Below are positions 22,165-34,400 of a stretch of 64,000 nucleotides of DNA, piece by piece (position 1 is the first letter of the stretch; the number at the start of each line of letters is the position of its first letter). The DNA comes from Tipula vernalis (lineage: Eukaryota > Arthropoda > Insecta > Diptera > Tipulidae): positions 96,759,930 through 96,823,929 of the forward strand of contig OY282560.1 in NCBI GenBank assembly GCA_958295665.1, written 5' to 3'. Under the pieces are notes generated by a model. The model made no database searches. It saw nothing but the letters and a program-made list of their open reading frames with translations, and was not told the origin of the DNA. The position numbers and the translations under genes are program-made.

Positions 22165-22693
22165 GTAAGTGTAATTTGTTGCCGTGTGTCGTGTAAAATC
22201 GTTAAATTTACTTAAATAATTTGAAAAGTAAACCAAGCTCAATCTCAAAATGTATCAAAGTGAAATCCGGCTTTTATGCCAATTTTCCAGCATAAAACGT
22301 ATTTATCACAGAAAAATTCAACGAAAAAAAATTTTGGATTTAGTTGTCAAATTGAAATTTATTTTGGGAAGCGTGTTGTGGTTATGGATTATGTGGTTAA
22401 TTAAACTGGGCTGCTTAAGTGACAGTCGCACGTTAAACACGTACCATGCATAATAAACAACAACAATTTAAATTGGAGCAATGACCTTAAACAATTGCAA
22501 GGTCATACAAAAATTTAGTACTCCAAAAAGGTGTAATCGATCAAGATACAAACGCTGATAATTGTCAGCTTGTTACAAAAGAATAATTTTAATATAGCGC
22601 ATTCGGGAGTTTTGGTATAATGCCATACAACAAATTTTTTTCAACGTTGCGCATGCAACAACCAGTTTGTACAGTAAACCTCTTTATTCTAAA
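22165..22693. other. Non-coding stretch between micro-exon 2 and Helitron
   Basis: AT-rich with no recognisable gene. The open frame 22250-22453 has no known domain and no coding-like neighbour. If the micro-exons are real this is intron. Confidence 0.4.
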
Positions 22694-22841
22694 CTAGCTG
22701 CCTGTGGCCGCTACGCGTGTCCAATCTACATATCAGTAACTGTATAAAAAAAAGAATTATTTAGATAGACAGCTAGAACAAATATTCAAACCAACTTAAA
22801 TATACATCTATTTGATTGACTCATCCGAGTAAACTACATTT

Positions 22842-24240
22842 TTAGTTTCGTTTGTATCTGGAATTAAAATAAATTGGTTTTTTTGCACTTCCCGACCTGG
22901 ACATTCCGACATATAATTGGCCGTGAGAAAAACATTCTTTCCTCAAATCTATTCCTACATATTTGTATGTTGGTCCTTGTGACTTATTAATTGTAATTGC
23001 AAATGAAATTTTTACAGGAAATTGTAATCGTTTAAAGGAAAAAGGTAAATCTGTGGATATCATGGGAATACGACGAGGTATGTGAGCCAATTGTCCAGAT
23101 GCTGGGCGCGTGATGATGGTAGCTTCGATGACGTTGTTTCTCAACGATTTGACTTGCAGTCTTGTCCCATTACATAGATTTGGAGGATTCAGATTCCGCA
23201 ATAAAATAATTGGTATTGAAGAATTTCTTGCAGATACGATAGCCCTTTCGCACATCCAAGTGTAATCTTTTTCGAATATATTGTCTATGCCAGGATAAAT
23301 GTTTAATATCAACTCATTAAGAGTTGTTACAGTTTTTCCTAACTCGCTGCCAATTTTAATTAGTCAATTTTGTTCAGGTAATTTGCCATCGCCTAATTTT
23401 AATAATTGACCCGAAAAATTCTAGCCACCACCTCCCAAATGAGCTCTCATATTTGTCTTTAATGTAACGGTTTGAATTGAACTCCACAGAGCTGAGAATT
23501 TTAAACACGCTTTAATAATGTCCGCTCGCGTTCCTTTGCGGATTACAGGCAATGGCGAAAGTCTCCAGCAAAGACCAAGGTGACACCCCCCAATACTTTT
23601 TCTGAATTCCTAATGTCCTTCAGAGTTCTGTTTACAGCTTCAATGTGCGATCGATGGCTCATTGTACACTTATCACACATAATTAGAGCAACTTCTTGGA
23701 GGACTTTTCCTAGTGGCCCATTTTTGCGAATTGCACATACTGTTTCTTGGTGGAAAGAAACATTTAGAGACAATTTAAAAGCAGTAGAATGGGCGGTTTT
23801 CCCGCCGCTGAGCAGTGTAGCTGCTATTCCAGATGAAGCAACTGCGACAGCGATTTTACCTGTTGATCTTTCTTTAGCCAAAATTAAGTTGATTAAGAAC
23901 GTTTTCCCTGTTCCACCAGGAGCGTCGATCAACAATATTTTGCCTTCGTTATTTCTCACGCTATTTATTATTTTATCATATGCATATCGTTGGTCATAAC
24001 ATAATTTTGTAACATTAATTGATATGAAGTCACTCAATTGGTTGACATCGTATGGGCGTCTCAATGTCGCTTATAAAAGATCAATTGATTGACCCTCCCG
24101 ATTCGGCGAGGGAAGACCAAAATCTGCCAGAAGGTGATTTGGAAACGACTGCATCTGCTAACGTATGGTTCCATTGTTCGTCATCTTCAAATAAACCAAA
24201 CCTGCTTGATAAGAAGACATTACATGTCCATTGACGGTCT
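22842..24240 (-). pseudogene. Helitron Pif1-type helicase portion
   Basis: Superfamily 1B DNA helicase that unwinds the element during transfer. A short piece 'SSRFGLFEDDEQWNHTLADA' at about 24215-24140 belongs to the Rep-helicase linker and is followed by a large deletion. Helicase motif I is 'LIDAPGGTGKTFLINLI' (24064-23543). Then come 'AVASSGIAATLLSGGKTAHS' and the motif II/III region ending 'VFAGDFRHCL', after which the frame shifts. 'LKTNMRAHLGG' follows near 23440. The C-terminal frame 23312-22842 has 'SFAITINKSQGPTYKYVGID' and 'FSHGQLYVGMSRSG' (motifs V and VI). The motif II Glu region reads 'ALIMCDKCTMSH', where the usual DE is replaced by DK, so ATPase activity would be lost. Confidence 0.85.
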
Positions 24241-24366
24241 GTAAGCTTTCAAAAGATGGATACTTTACATTCTGCCAAGCGCATAGTCCTTTTTAATGCC
24301 GGGGTGTCCTTCGACGTCTTCTCCACGTTTCCTTCGCGAGAACTTGTTATTAGCCCAGGTGTAATA

Positions 24367-26250
24367 TTATGGCAATTCATTGTATAATAAGGTTTTCGCG
24401 AAGTGATCATTTCTGCATAATTCAAAAAATGCGGTAAATGTTGTTGAGGGTGGATTTTCGAATCTTTGATGGAGATTGTGTGCCGTAAAATACACCCTTC
24501 GTCCGTTTTGTAAATAGATTGCCGAATGTATAACCGTTGGATATCTTTGGTGGATGTGAAATTCTAGAAGTCTCCAAACAGCCTCTGATGTACTTATATA
24601 CCGGCCGTTCAAATAATTTTCGAACTCACTGTGATTGTTTTCCACTAAAACAGTGGCTTAATACTCCACATTGATATGGGCATAAATGCTTCTACACAAT
24701 ACAGGATAATAAGGAACAATCCATCTGTTATCTATTACGGTTTGATGACCTCGGATAGTCAAAGTTGCAGTCACTTCACCATTATTAGGGTTTCTACGAT
24801 GGTATTCTGGATAACCATCGTCTCCAGTTTGTGTTTCTGCAATTAAATTGCGAGGATACTTTATACAGCAAACTATGTCATGGAGAATAGGATCCACATC
24901 TCGGTTTGGTAGCGCAGCTGATATTAGAGGGTCTACTTCTTCTGGTTGTATTTTCGTTTGCAACCATAGGAGAATATGTTCATGAGGTAACCCTCTTTTT
25001 TTGCCACTCAATGCTGTATATGAAAGCCTTTGTGTCACCGAATATAGCATTTTGGGTTAACAATTTCATTAACTCGTGCTATGATGTCATGCCTATCAAA
25101 GGATGTTTGATTAGGAAATAGCTCCTCCTTGACCTTAGTCCATTCGGGGTTGCACGTAAAGGTAATGAATAAATCTGGTCTGCCAAAATTTCTGACATAG
25201 GTCATTGCATCTTGGGTTTTCTCGTGCATGTACCTTGGTGATCCGGTGAATGTTGAGGGCAGTATGACATATTGCCCCTAATTTCCGGCGTCAATGTTTT
25301 GATCTTCATTCACTGCATCTCTCAAATGAACATAATTTTCAGCTCTTAATTTTGCTTGATTTGTGCGGATGTAATGTAACCTTTCCGAAATCATTTTTGT
25401 CATCATATCGACACAATATTGGTTAAATAAATTCTTGTAATAATGGAGCGTATTAAAGCTACCGTTTTTCACCTTTTGCCTAAAAGCATAAAACTGCATA
25501 CAGGTAATTGTTTTATTACGTGGCGAATTTGTGTGTGGCATATTTAGGCTGTACCCATCTTCTCCTCTAGCAAACATCAACGGGTACAATTCTGATATAC
25601 GTGATAATTTTCCGTAACGGTAGTCCAACACAATATCCCTTGGTCCTTTATCTTCAAAAGCACAGTGACTCCATTAGTAGTTGGAGCATTGTAGCGACCT
25701 CTATGTTCATTTGTCGGCCGTCGTTCTGCGTGTATTATGAGTTTTAAGTTATCTGCTCCTGGATTTCTTTCAAGGTTGTACTTGAAACTTTGAACATAAC
25801 GGTTATGTTCATGTAGCGTTTTTTGTAGCTGTGCGATCAATTCCACTTTTAGAATAGGCACTACATTTGTCCGAGCAGATAATTGGTCTTCATTCGAAAG
25901 AAAATATATTTGTAAATATTTCAGGACAGTGTATTATTATTGCCTACTAACAAATCTTTAATTGATTGTGGTGGCTCAAGAACCTCAGGCAAAACTACTT
26001 TGCCGGCAACACAACACATTCCGTTTGGTTCATTGGCCCATTTTTTTGCATTGCATTTGTTACACAATTGGTTCATTTTTCCTATTTGAACTGCACTGTG
26101 TTGAGAATACTCAAAGTTTGTGTTATAATGGAATGCCGATCCCGACTTCATTTATGATTTCTGGATTATGTCGCAGAGCTCTAGACCTAGTTTCTTTCAT
26201 GTGAGCATTATGTCTAGAAAGCTTTTCAGGCTTTCTATTTTATTCTAATT
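24367..26250 (-). pseudogene. Helitron Rep (HUH) endonuclease portion, catalytic Tyr region lost
   Basis: Rep cuts and rejoins single strands during rolling-circle transposition. Minus-strand pieces: 'RHNAHMKETRSRALRHNPE' (about 26225), 'HSAVQIGKMNQLCNKCNAKK' and 'GMCCVAGKVVLPEVLEPP' (26151-25921), then 'LYPLMFARGEDGYSLNM' and 'ERLHYIRTNQAKLRAENYVH' (25631-25278), 'YVRNFGRPDLFITFTCNPEW' (25229-25035) and the HUH motif 'GLPHEHILLWL' (25050-24658). After 'INVEY' comes a TAA (24658-24660) and, in the same frame, 'ENNHSEFENYLNGRYISTSE'. The stretch that normally holds the two catalytic tyrosines between these points is absent. Pieces lie in different frames, so at least four shifts occurred. Confidence 0.85.
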
Positions 26251-26279
26251 TTTCAAAAAAACTTACAAAAGCAAATAGA

Positions 26280-26710
26280 AAGTATTTTTGAGGTAGCTGA
26301 TAACGAATCGGAGGTCAAAAGAATTACATTCAAAATGGCCGATCATATATGGACGCTTTAAAGTGAAAAATAGCTGATTTAATAGAATTTTTCTAGATTT
26401 GTAATCAGCGGCTTCAAAAACTTCTGCATGTGAAGTTTGGAGCCAACATTCTTTTAAGGTTCGGAAGATGAGTTTTCTTGAAATATTCCAAAGATAGACG
26501 CTTGTTATGAATTTATGGGCAACATTTTTTTAATTGTCAATGTCAAAAAAAATGTTCTTGCTATTTTTTGACTTTTTCGATAAAAATATATTATGCAAAA
26601 GTGATTTTGGGGTTGCTGATTAGGAATTTATGGTCAACATGGAACTGCCATTTTGAATTTAATTTTTTTGATCTCAGATTCGTAATCAGTGACCCTCAAA
26701 ACACTTTTCT
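26280..26710. repeat. Cluster of alternating inverted repeats
   Basis: A box resembling 'tttttgaggtagctgataacg' (26288) appears again near 26605, and reverse-complemented near 26390 and 26680 ('gattcgtaatcagtgaccct'). Four alternating copies in about 400 bp give nested inverted repeats. No coding content; it may be a remnant of a small palindromic element next to the Helitron's 5' side. Confidence 0.45.
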
Positions 26711-27306
26711 AATTATAATTATGAGAAAGTTCTTAACTGAACGTTACAGTAGCCATAATGGATTTGCTATCCCTGAATTATAAAATTTAACGATAAATTC
26801 GTAACCAACCAATTTTTGGTGTCCCCTTATTTTGCAATAAAATTCGGTACTTTGGTTATAAAAAATTAACAAAATAATAGCAAACGTTTTTAGGTGGGTA
26901 AACTTTGTTTTAAATCACAATTAGAACCAATCACAAAAGGTTTCATCAAAATTCATTTAGAGACATCGAAGTCTGCGGTATAGGAACTCGACAAATCGTG
27001 GCACTGGAATGAATTATCATTAGTAAGACTAAAAGCAGTGACAACACTAGAATTGATTGAAAAAATCCATGATATTGTATTAAGTAATCGGGCGTTGAGT
27101 GAGATTGATTGCTAATATCGTAAACATTTCAAAAAAACGTATAGGATATTACGTTCGGGATCAAAATCGCTCACTATATCGATCAAAATCGCGTAGCGTT
27201 TTATTTTTAGTATCAAAACAGGAAACTTTTCAGCCCAGCTAGTACTATAAAGTCATCGAAACATAGAATGATGTTTTCGGTTCCATAGAGGTGCTCAGTG
27301 GGGTAC

Positions 27307-27875
27307 CTACTGTGACCACGAGCTTCTTCGAATTTTGATTGGCCCATAATAGTATAAATCATATGGTTCCGTATCCTCTAAATGGAACTTGATTAACATG
27401 TTGGCCATTGTATCCAATGTCGAGACCTCTAGAAGGTGTTTGCTGGATTTTTGAAAATAATGATAAGGATTCTGAATCAATTTAAAAATTTGAATCAAAT
27501 TTTTTTGTTAATGAGCATCGAAACATAAGTCTTGACGATTGCCTGGATATTCACATTGTCGGTTATAGTCCGAGAAATAGTTGGATTTATGCTTGAGGCT
27601 CTCTTACGTGATTTGCTTAAAGCTGTGTAAAACTTTGAATTCCCCCAAATGAACATGAAAATTATACTGTCTGGAAGATAAGTTCCACAATCATATAACA
27701 ATATTTTGAGGATTCTGGCCCCAGTTTTATAATGCATTGCAACGATTAACACATTTATAATGTGAAATATAGTATTAGAGCCCAAAAGATTAAATTCTTT
27801 ACTAAGTAAATTCTTTTTGATCCTGTACTGTATGTTGGCTAACCAAAAAGATTGCAAAGATAATATTTTGACCAT
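27307..27875 (-). other. Unrecognised minus-strand open region
   Basis: Two adjoining frames, 27875-27495 (126 codons from an ATG) and 27498-27307 (63 codons), abut at a frameshift-like junction near 27497. The first is moderately hydrophobic with basic patches ('ILKILLYDCGTYLPDSIIFM', 'LSKSRKRASSINPT'). The second has 'HLLEVSTLDTMANMLIKFH' and 'EPYDLYYYGPIKIRRSSW'. Composition is more protein-like than neighbouring AT-rich frames, but I recognise no family. A chemoreceptor-like or transposon fragment are possibilities only. A chance open frame is not excluded. Confidence 0.2.
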
Positions 27876-28439
27876 AATTTTTGGGTTAATAATAAACCCC
27901 TACTCCCAATTTCTAGGTCGGTCTAATTAAACAAATTTTACAACTTGATCTAAATGAGAGGAGAGTCTAAACATCTTTTCTTCGAAAATTTTAGATATTT
28001 TGAAATATTTGGGAATGAGGTATTCTAACCGAAATGAGGATAGCATTTTAAGGTTCACTCAGTCCAAAAAACTGGGCTTCAACGGTCTGGTTTGTCGGTC
28101 GGTGTTCTCTCAATATTTAGGAATTTAATAATAAATGTTGTATCTTATTTCTTGGGTTGCACTGTTTTCATAGAAGTGCTTTTGCCTACACAAAATTATA
28201 AAAACTATTCTAATTTGTAGTACCTATACTTGTGAGACATTAACGAAACCATCTTTTTTTATCGACGACCAAGCCCGTTTTAGGGGTTAAACCCACCCCA
28301 CCCAATGATTATGAGGATAGCATCTCTGTTTGTTTAGAGGATGAAATTACCTTTTTTCGCAAATTAAGCTGTGGTCATTTCAAAATTCTTAATTATTTTC
28401 AAATTATAGTCGAAATTTGTGATGCTTTGCTGATATATT

Positions 28440-28640
28440 TAGAAATCGTCATCAATCGTATCATCTATACTCTCAAACTCAGATACTTATATGCGAGGCT
28501 GGACAATAGGAAGAAACAAGTTTTTAACAAAAAGCTTTGCTTGTTCATAGGTACAAAAAGCATTTTAAGGATCCAAGAAAAATTTTGCGGGGTGATGGGG
28601 GGCGTAATTTGTAGTTACGCTGCTGTTTCTTGTTAGATTT
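28440..28640 (+). repeat. Dispersed repeat, second copy at 60690-60790
   Basis: The segment containing 'gctttgcttgttcataggta' and, about 50 bp later, 'aagaaaaattttgcgg' then 'gtaatttgtagttacgc' matches 60693-60772 ('gctttacttgctcattagta', 'aagaaaaattttgcgg', 'gatttgcagttacgc') with the same order and spacing. No coding meaning is evident; the 69-codon frame across it is probably incidental. Confidence 0.5.
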
Positions 28641-30175
28641 AAAAACCACAACACTCAAGCAAACGATCGGAAATACAATATACGTGACTCTCACAATTTC
28701 AGAAAATTCTTTAGGTGATCGTAAAGAAAAGACGCTCTAAATTTTGAAATATTGTAGTTTGATACGTACGGAGCGCATCAATAAAGTGGTTTTGAATAAG
28801 TATTTACCCATGAACATAAGCCAAACTACAATATTTAAAAAATCAGAAGGTCTTTACTCAAAGATTTGGAACAAATTGTGGCTACTCAGAGGTTTTCGAC
28901 CATGTACATGGTTGTGTTTAGTTTTCTATTTTTAATTTTTTTCTATAAGTCCAACTGTGAAAATTTGTTGAGTAAAAATTGGAATACTTTTAGGCCACAG
29001 TGTAAATTACGTTTTCTGGGAAAAACTTCACTACGATCAACTCAACAAATGATTCATGGCCTCCAGTTGCTGTTAAATTTTTTTTATTTTTTAGAAATGG
29101 TTTTCGGATTATACAATCGAATGTCTAACACCTGTTGATCCAGCGATATCATCAAATTAAGTTGATTTCGGATATGTGGCGGAAGGAAATAATTTATAAA
29201 ATTGTATTTATTTAAATAACCAATAGGTCGTCTACAAGATATTTTGAAACCATACAAAGAGTATTATTATAAAATGGAGAATTTAAACTTTTTAACATTC
29301 ATTTTGGTTTCTTTGTTACTAATCAAATATAACTTGATTTATTTCCGCTAAATAAATATGACCACCATCCAAATATTTTACTAAGAAATTCATAAAAATT
29401 TTCAAAGAAATTTGAAAACCGCATCGAAATATTTAATAATTTGATCTTCATTCTTCAATCCTATATACACAAAAAAAAAAAAAAAAAAAAAAATCAAAAG
29501 CAAATGTAAATACCATAAATATTGTCTAGATTATATCCCAATCTCCAACCAAAACGAAATAATATCTCAAAGTCTGTATGCGCCTGTTAAAATGATGAAC
29601 ATTTCTGCCCAGCCCCAGTAGTCTTAATTTGCTTTGGCTTAGTTTATATACATACATGCTATACGTACGTTCAGTATCTATAAGTATGTATATAAAATTA
29701 GCCCTAAATAAATCATCGATTCGTATCAACAACACAATCGACACACATAAAATAACTTTTGGGCAAGCCAAAACAATCTAATTAAGTTCTTAAAACAAAT
29801 TACCACTGACAATCATGTATGGTGTTGCTCGTATGCTAAAACAAAAATATTTTGCGAATATAAAAAAAATAAAAAATTTGCCAAAAACCAAAAAAATAAA
29901 AAATTACAGCATAGCTGCTCCATATTGACTTAGATAAATTAGTTTTGTGTTTATACGAATTAGATAACATAAAATAAAAATTAAAAAGCTTCTTAAAATT
30001 ATTTTTTGTTTAAAATCCATATAAGGAATACAAATTTAATCGATTTGTCAAAATTCACAACGGGGTAATCTTCTTTCTTCGGTTGCTCTGCACACTTTGT
30101 ATATATTCGTACATACATATACGTATATGCGGGAATAAAGCATGAATTTAGTTTTATATAATTATGTCTAGAACC

Positions 30176-30209
<34 letters not shown>

Positions 30210-31449
30210 CCTCCACTTATTGGCGTGGATGCGCGCGAATTGAGCGCGATTTTAAAGGATAAAATTTTTACAAGATGTATATTGAAACAAATTAGCACAG
30301 CAGCAGTATAAAAACTATTTATACAATGTTGTTCTGGAATCCGTTCTTTAGAAATCGGTGAATAATTGAAATACAGCGTGAAACAAGCACACATTTGTTA
30401 TAAATATTATAGCTGGATATTTTTACAAAGAGTTCACAGTTCACATAAGTCGCGGGCGCATAAGCACAAAGGGCAACAACATTTTTGTTTTCAATTTTTG
30501 AAATCATCGTAATAAAAATACCGCGCGCGGATTACGATTTTTAATTTTGTTTTGTTTGTAAATAAATTACACGATGATTGGTAATTTATATTAACAATGT
30601 GCGCGGCCGCACACACAAAAAACGCATAAATAAGTTTACAAAAAACAAAAAAATATTTGGAAATTTGGTCGATTACAAATGTGATGATATTAAATGTACG
30701 GGTAATTCAACATATAATTAATTATGTTTGGATGCTGTGGAGAATTTGGTTTTGTAATATTTTAAACCATATAAGTATGCTAACGAGGGTAAGTTAATCG
30801 ATATTGGTACAAAATCCGGTTAAAAATTATTTTATGATATATTTTGTAATATTATGTCGACAATTCCAAATACTTAATGTTGGAGAGTGTAAAAATTAAA
30901 CTGGAGTCGATTGTTGGTGTTAAATGAGAACTGTATTTACAGCGAAACGTAGACGAAAGAAAGAGGTTGGTTGGTGCAAGCTCATTAAATCGTCATGAAT
31001 AATCTCCGAATTAGTGTGGCAACCTATTAGATTAACAGTTTGAGAGATAATTTATCGAAAACCTTTTTAATGCTGTTCCGTCTATAACGTCAAATTCTGT
31101 TAGAGTAAACAAATAATTTTCCCTTTTGTTAGATATTCGTAATCGAAGCTGACCTTATAAAATTTGAAATTTAAGGTTACAATATTTTTGAATAGTTTAA
31201 GACAATTTTTTTTAAAGAATTGGGTTAGATCTTAAGGACTACAAAGTGTTTCCTGATTTCTTAACATTATGGTTAAATAATCCCAATAGGCGCAAGAGAA
31301 ATTTTCGTCATTTGGCTACGATCGATAACGACGATCAATGCGTCATTGAACCACTGTTGAATTTCAAAATCCAGGGTCTCCGCAAAACGGACCTAAAGCC
31401 TGGTACTATTCATTCTACTAGTTCGTAACTAATGCCATCAAGAGCAGAC
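28641..31449. other. AT-rich non-coding stretch with microsatellites
   Basis: No supported gene. It holds an A run at 29471-29493, a TA repeat at about 30183-30210, and a patch richer in CpG at about 30220-30620 (gcgtggatgcgcgcgaattgagcgcg near 30220 in pieces, gcgcgcgg near 30523, gcgcggccgc at 30601). The patch might be a regulatory region but nothing decides this. Open frames here (29526-29771 and 29999-30394, both minus) show no domain. Confidence 0.4.
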
Positions 31450-34400
31450 GGTGAGAGAGAATTGGAACTGCTTTGAACAATCAGAATTTCAATAATTTTA
31501 CTAATATAAATGGCAAGAATTTAAGAATTCTATCAGATTCAAAGAATTTTAAAATTTTTACAAATTTCAAGAAATTGAACTCTTTTTTGAAATTTGAAAA
31601 AAAATAAAAAAAAATAAACGTAAAAATTTTAAAATATTTAAGAATTTTATTAATTTTTGTTTAAAAATTGCAAAGAAATTCTTTAAATTTCGAAAAAATA
31701 AGCCAGTTTTAGAAATTTCTGAATTTTTAAAGTTTCACGCATTTAAATTCCCAGTGTAAGAATTGGAAGTGCCTCGATCACCATAATAGATTGGATAGAT
31801 CTAAACCAATAAAGAAAAAACTGAATTTCAATATTTACAGTAATATAAAATTTCACAAAAATTTTGTGATTTGACGAAATTTAGGAGTGCATAAGCATTT
31901 AAACAATTTTAATATATTTAAGAATTTATGAATTTCGTATTTCAAAATTTCTAAAAATTAACAAACTTAAAGGGTTTCGATAAAAAAAGCGAGTTTATAG
32001 AATTTTTGGAAATTTTAAAATTTTTTAAAATTTTATAAAATTAATTTTTCAGTGATAGAGTTGGAAGTACATATCTTCATAGTAGATTGCTTCAACAAAT
32101 AAGCAAACAATCAACATTTTAATGATTTTAGATGTATACAAGAAAATATTATGAAATTTAAGAATTCCCTATCGGTTTCGATGAATTTACAATTTTTAAA
32201 AATTCAAAAATTTAATTTTTTTTTTTTTTGTAACTAAAACAATTTTCGGAATATCTCAAATATTTCTAAAATTTGAAGATGTTTTCCAAAACTTCCAAGA
32301 AATAAACAAATATGAACATTTTCGGTAAACTAGCAAGTAACTAGCTTAAACAAACAAGTCAATGTCGACGAGCAATTTAAAAATTCATTAAAGATCAGAG
32401 TCGGTGAATTTTAAAATTTAAGGAAAATCAATTTTTATTTTTAATTTCTCGAATTTTACGAGTGTCAAGAGTCGATTAGATATTTAAGAATATAATGAAT
32501 TTTGAGACTCAAACTTTCCGAAAATAAACAAATTTAAATAATTTCGGTAAATTAGGCCTGTTTCTAGAAAATTCCGAATTTTTAAAGTTTTACAACTATA
32601 AACTCGCAATGAATGACTTGGAGGTGCTTCGATCCACATAATAGTTTGCACAGTTTTACACAAATAAATAAATGACTAAACGTCAAGAAATTTGAAAATT
32701 CACTATCTATCAGATTCGATGAATTTTAAAAATTTAAAGAAAATCAATTTTGTTTTCTAATCTCAAGAATTTTAGTAGTGTCAAAAGTCGATTCCAAGCA
32801 ATTTAATAATTTCTAAAATAAATTCTAAAAATTTTAAGAATTTTATGAATTTCGTGTTACAAAATTTCCAATAATAAAGAAACTTTAACGGTTTCGTTCA
32901 AATAAGCTAGTTTATAAAATTTTCTAAATTTTTAAAATTTTACACAATTAAATTTCCAGTGAAAGAGTTGGAATATTTTGAGTCAAACACTTTAAATAGT
33001 TTAGGATATTAAATATATTTTTATAATTTTGAGTACCATAATTTTTAAGCAATAAACAAATTTAATGAATTTCGGCAAACTCTGCCAGTTTTTAGAAATT
33101 TCGGAATTTAAAAAAATTTACCGATTCAAATCCATAGCGAAAGAGTTGTTGTGAATAGCGCCATAGTTTTTATCAAATCAACATACACATCAATGTCGCC
33201 AAGCAATTTAAAAATTCTTGGTCTATCAGATTCGATGAATTTTAAAATTTAAAGAAATTTCTATTTTTTTATAATCTCAAGTATTTTCGGAGTGTCAAAA
33301 GTCGATTTCAAGTAATTTATTAATTTCAAACATTTTAAAGAAGTTAAGAATTTAATGAATTTTATGTTTCAAAATTTTCAAGAAATAAACAAATTTAAAT
33401 ATATTCGATACACTCGGCCAGTTTTTAGAAATTTCGGAATTTTTAAAAATTTACCAATTTAAGTCTCTAGCGAAAGAGTTGTGATGAGTAGTTTGGATAG
33501 TTTGAAACAAATAAACAAAGAAGTCACGGTCGTCAGGAAATTTAAAAATCGATTACAAGCAATTTTTAAAATTTTACAAATATAGTGGCTTGATCCACAT
33601 AATGTATAGTCTTAAACAAATAAACTAACTGTCAGATTCAATGAATTTTAATATTTTTAAGATTTAAATAAATAAGAGTGTCATAAGTCGTTTCCGAGCA
33701 TTTAAAAATCTCAAACATTTTAAAGCTTTTAAGATTTTTTTTGAATTTAACGTTTTAAAATTTCCAAGAAATAAAGAAACTTAAAGATATTCGGTAAACT
33801 AGGCTAGTTTCTCGAAATTTCTGAATTTTTATAAATGAAATTCCCAGCGAAATAGTTGAAAGTGCCCCGATCCTCACAATGATTTGCAATTTTAAATTTT
33901 TTCTTTATAATCTGAAGAATTTTACGAATGTCCAGAAGTCGATTCTAGTTCATTTAGTAATCACAAATATTTTCAAAATTTAAGGATATTTAAGAATTTT
34001 ATGGATTTTGTGTTTCATAATTCTGATGCAATGAATAAATTTAAACATTTTTATTAAATTAAGCTAGTTACTAGAAATTTCTAAATTTTTAAAATTGTAC
34101 AAATTTAAATGCGTTAATTTAAGAATTTTAGTAGTTTTAAAATATTTAAAATTTTCATCATTTTAAAGAATTTCGAGGTTACGTAGAACTTTAAGAATTG
34201 TAGAATTTCAAAATTTTCAAGACACGATTTTTTAATGAAATACAGTCAAATCTCAAGTTATGTTAAAACAAATTTAAAAATACTAGATATTCAGAATTTA
34301 ACTAAATGGAATTCCAAGAATAACCAATAAAAACTAAGAATATAATAATTTTAATATTTGGAGAAATCTGCCCATCTTAATTTTTTTTTTTAATTTCAAG

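Larger units (their letters stand above)
22694..26250 (-). mobile_element. Helitron rolling-circle transposon, decayed
   Basis: A minus-strand Rep-helicase coding region with parts in correct order: N-terminal Cys-rich region (26250-25921), Rep (25861-24367), then a Pif1-type helicase (24064-22842). The likely 3' terminus is CTAG at 22694-22697 (element 3' end at 22694), followed on the element strand by T, as Helitrons insert between A and T. Just inside it is the GC-rich terminal text 'cgcgtagcggccacaggcag' (element strand), where a hairpin is expected. The 5' TC end is not located. Multiple frameshifts, one loss within Rep (see its entry) and a large loss between Rep and helicase make it non-autonomous. 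Confidence 0.85.

Noticed and set aside
27307..27875. Odorant receptor pseudogene
   Set aside because: Hydrophobic segments and length tempted this call, but no receptor signature is visible. Left as unrecognised.
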